Below, piece by piece: positions 5,768 to 6,125 of a stretch of 6,125 nucleotides of DNA. The stretch comes from Bacteroidota bacterium (GTDB taxonomy: Bacteria > Bacteroidota > Bacteroidia > Flavobacteriales > Flavobacteriaceae): NCBI GenBank assembly GCA_009937085.1, contig JAACDD010000045.1, forward strand, positions 1-6,125, in the 5' to 3' direction. The position numbers and the translations under genes were made by a program. Every line of letters begins with the position of its first letter. Within the stretch, counting starts at the first letter, position 1. Below the pieces are notes generated by a model. It was not told the origin of the DNA. It ran no database searches and worked only from the letters and a program-made list of their open reading frames with translations.

Positions 5768-6125
5768 AAGTGCTGTAATCTCCGTTGTTTCGAATGATTT
5801 CCCGTACAATACTGCTGCTGATATAAGATGTTTCTGCTGAGGTGAGTAAGAATACGGTTTCAATTTCGGACATATGGCGATTGGTTCGAGCAATTGCTTT
5901 TTCGAATTCAAAATCCCCATTGTTTCGAACGCCACGCAAAATAAAATCGGCTTCAATTTCCTGGCAAAAATTAATGGTTAGCCCTTCGTAAGTTTCCACA
6001 CGAACACGTGATTCGTGTTCAAAACAAGCTTTGATAAATGCCAAGCGTTGCTCTAACGAAAACATGTATTTTTTTTCGCTATTGATACCAATTCCCACAA
6101 CGATTTCATCAAAAATTTTGATGCC
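5742..6125 (-). CDS. coaD: Phosphopantetheine adenylyltransferase CoaD, C-terminal part (cut by window edge)
   Basis: Transfers AMP from ATP to 4'-phosphopantetheine to make dephospho-CoA, the penultimate step of coenzyme A synthesis. The open frame runs from the right edge to the TAA at 5742, giving 127 residues. The missing N-terminus, about 25 residues, should hold the PGSFDPxxxGH nucleotide-binding motif. Seen here are the IFDEIVVGIG strand, KKYMFSLEQR, the ILRGVRNNGDFEFE substrate/ATP-binding segment (visible residues 62-75), ARTNRHM, and the SYISSSIVRE motif (visible 100-109), all in family order. The GTG at 6098 is an internal valine codon, not the start, because coding similarity continues upstream. 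Truncation is a window effect. The 3' end overlaps the NUDIX gene by 26 bases, leaving no room for a separate terminator. Confidence 0.96.
   Translation of the reverse strand, partial: GIKIFDEIVVGIGINSEKKYMFSLEQRLAFIKACFEHESRVRVETYEGLTINFCQEIEADFILRGVRNNGDFEFEKAIARTNRHMSEIETVFLLTSAETSYISSSIVREIIRNNGDYSTFIPPQIKI

Noticed and set aside
5757..5774. Strong Shine-Dalgarno-like AGGAGG followed by GTG at the end of the NUDIX gene
   Set aside because: The GTG frame stops after two codons and the next gene is on the opposite strand. The string simply encodes the acidic SEEE tail.
1..6125. A defence, mobile or CRISPR-type system
   Set aside because: No repeat array, transposase, integrase, toxin-antitoxin pair or nuclease was seen; all genes but the GH16 and SRPBCC ones are well-known housekeeping families.

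Overview
The window looks like chromosomal DNA of a marine-type Bacteroidota, most likely class Flavobacteriia. Three things point there: AT-rich DNA without Shine-Dalgarno leaders, a secreted enzyme with a type IX secretion (T9SS) C-terminal sorting domain, and housekeeping proteins (FtsH with a poly-glycine linker, RsfS, stand-alone BirA, PyrE, CoaD) in an order I recall from Flavobacteriia. The species cannot be named from this sequence alone.

Layout: (1) bases 1-1468, minus strand: rsfS followed by ftsH, 2 bases apart. ftsH runs off the left edge after its N-terminal and AAA+ part. (2) bases 1469-1692: a 224-base AT-rich divergent intergenic region with a perfect 7-bp inverted repeat and a candidate flavobacterial promoter for rsfS-ftsH. 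(3) bases 1693-3339, plus strand: a secreted multidomain GH16 beta-glucanase (laminarinase-like), the one accessory gene here. (4) bases 3394-4125, plus strand: birA. (5) bases 4100-5131, minus strand: pyrE then an SRPBCC-fold protein, 3 bases apart. (6) bases 5147-5767, plus strand: a NUDIX hydrolase. (7) bases 5742-6125, minus strand: coaD, cut by the right edge.

Most of the window is compact housekeeping: membrane protein quality control, ribosome silencing, biotin attachment, pyrimidine synthesis, nucleotide clean-up and coenzyme A synthesis. Gene ends overlap convergently at two junctions, both by 26 bases, and the pyrE and NUDIX start codons are only 15 bases apart. The GH16 gene is the outlier: an extracellular polysaccharide-degrading enzyme with no transporter or regulator partners in view, lying between rsfS and birA, which I recall as usually adjacent and divergent in this group. 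I see no CRISPR array, transposon, tRNA or rRNA, and no new multi-gene system. The best leads are the placement of the GH16 gene, its uncharacterised N-terminal domain, and the palindrome between rsfS and the GH16 gene.
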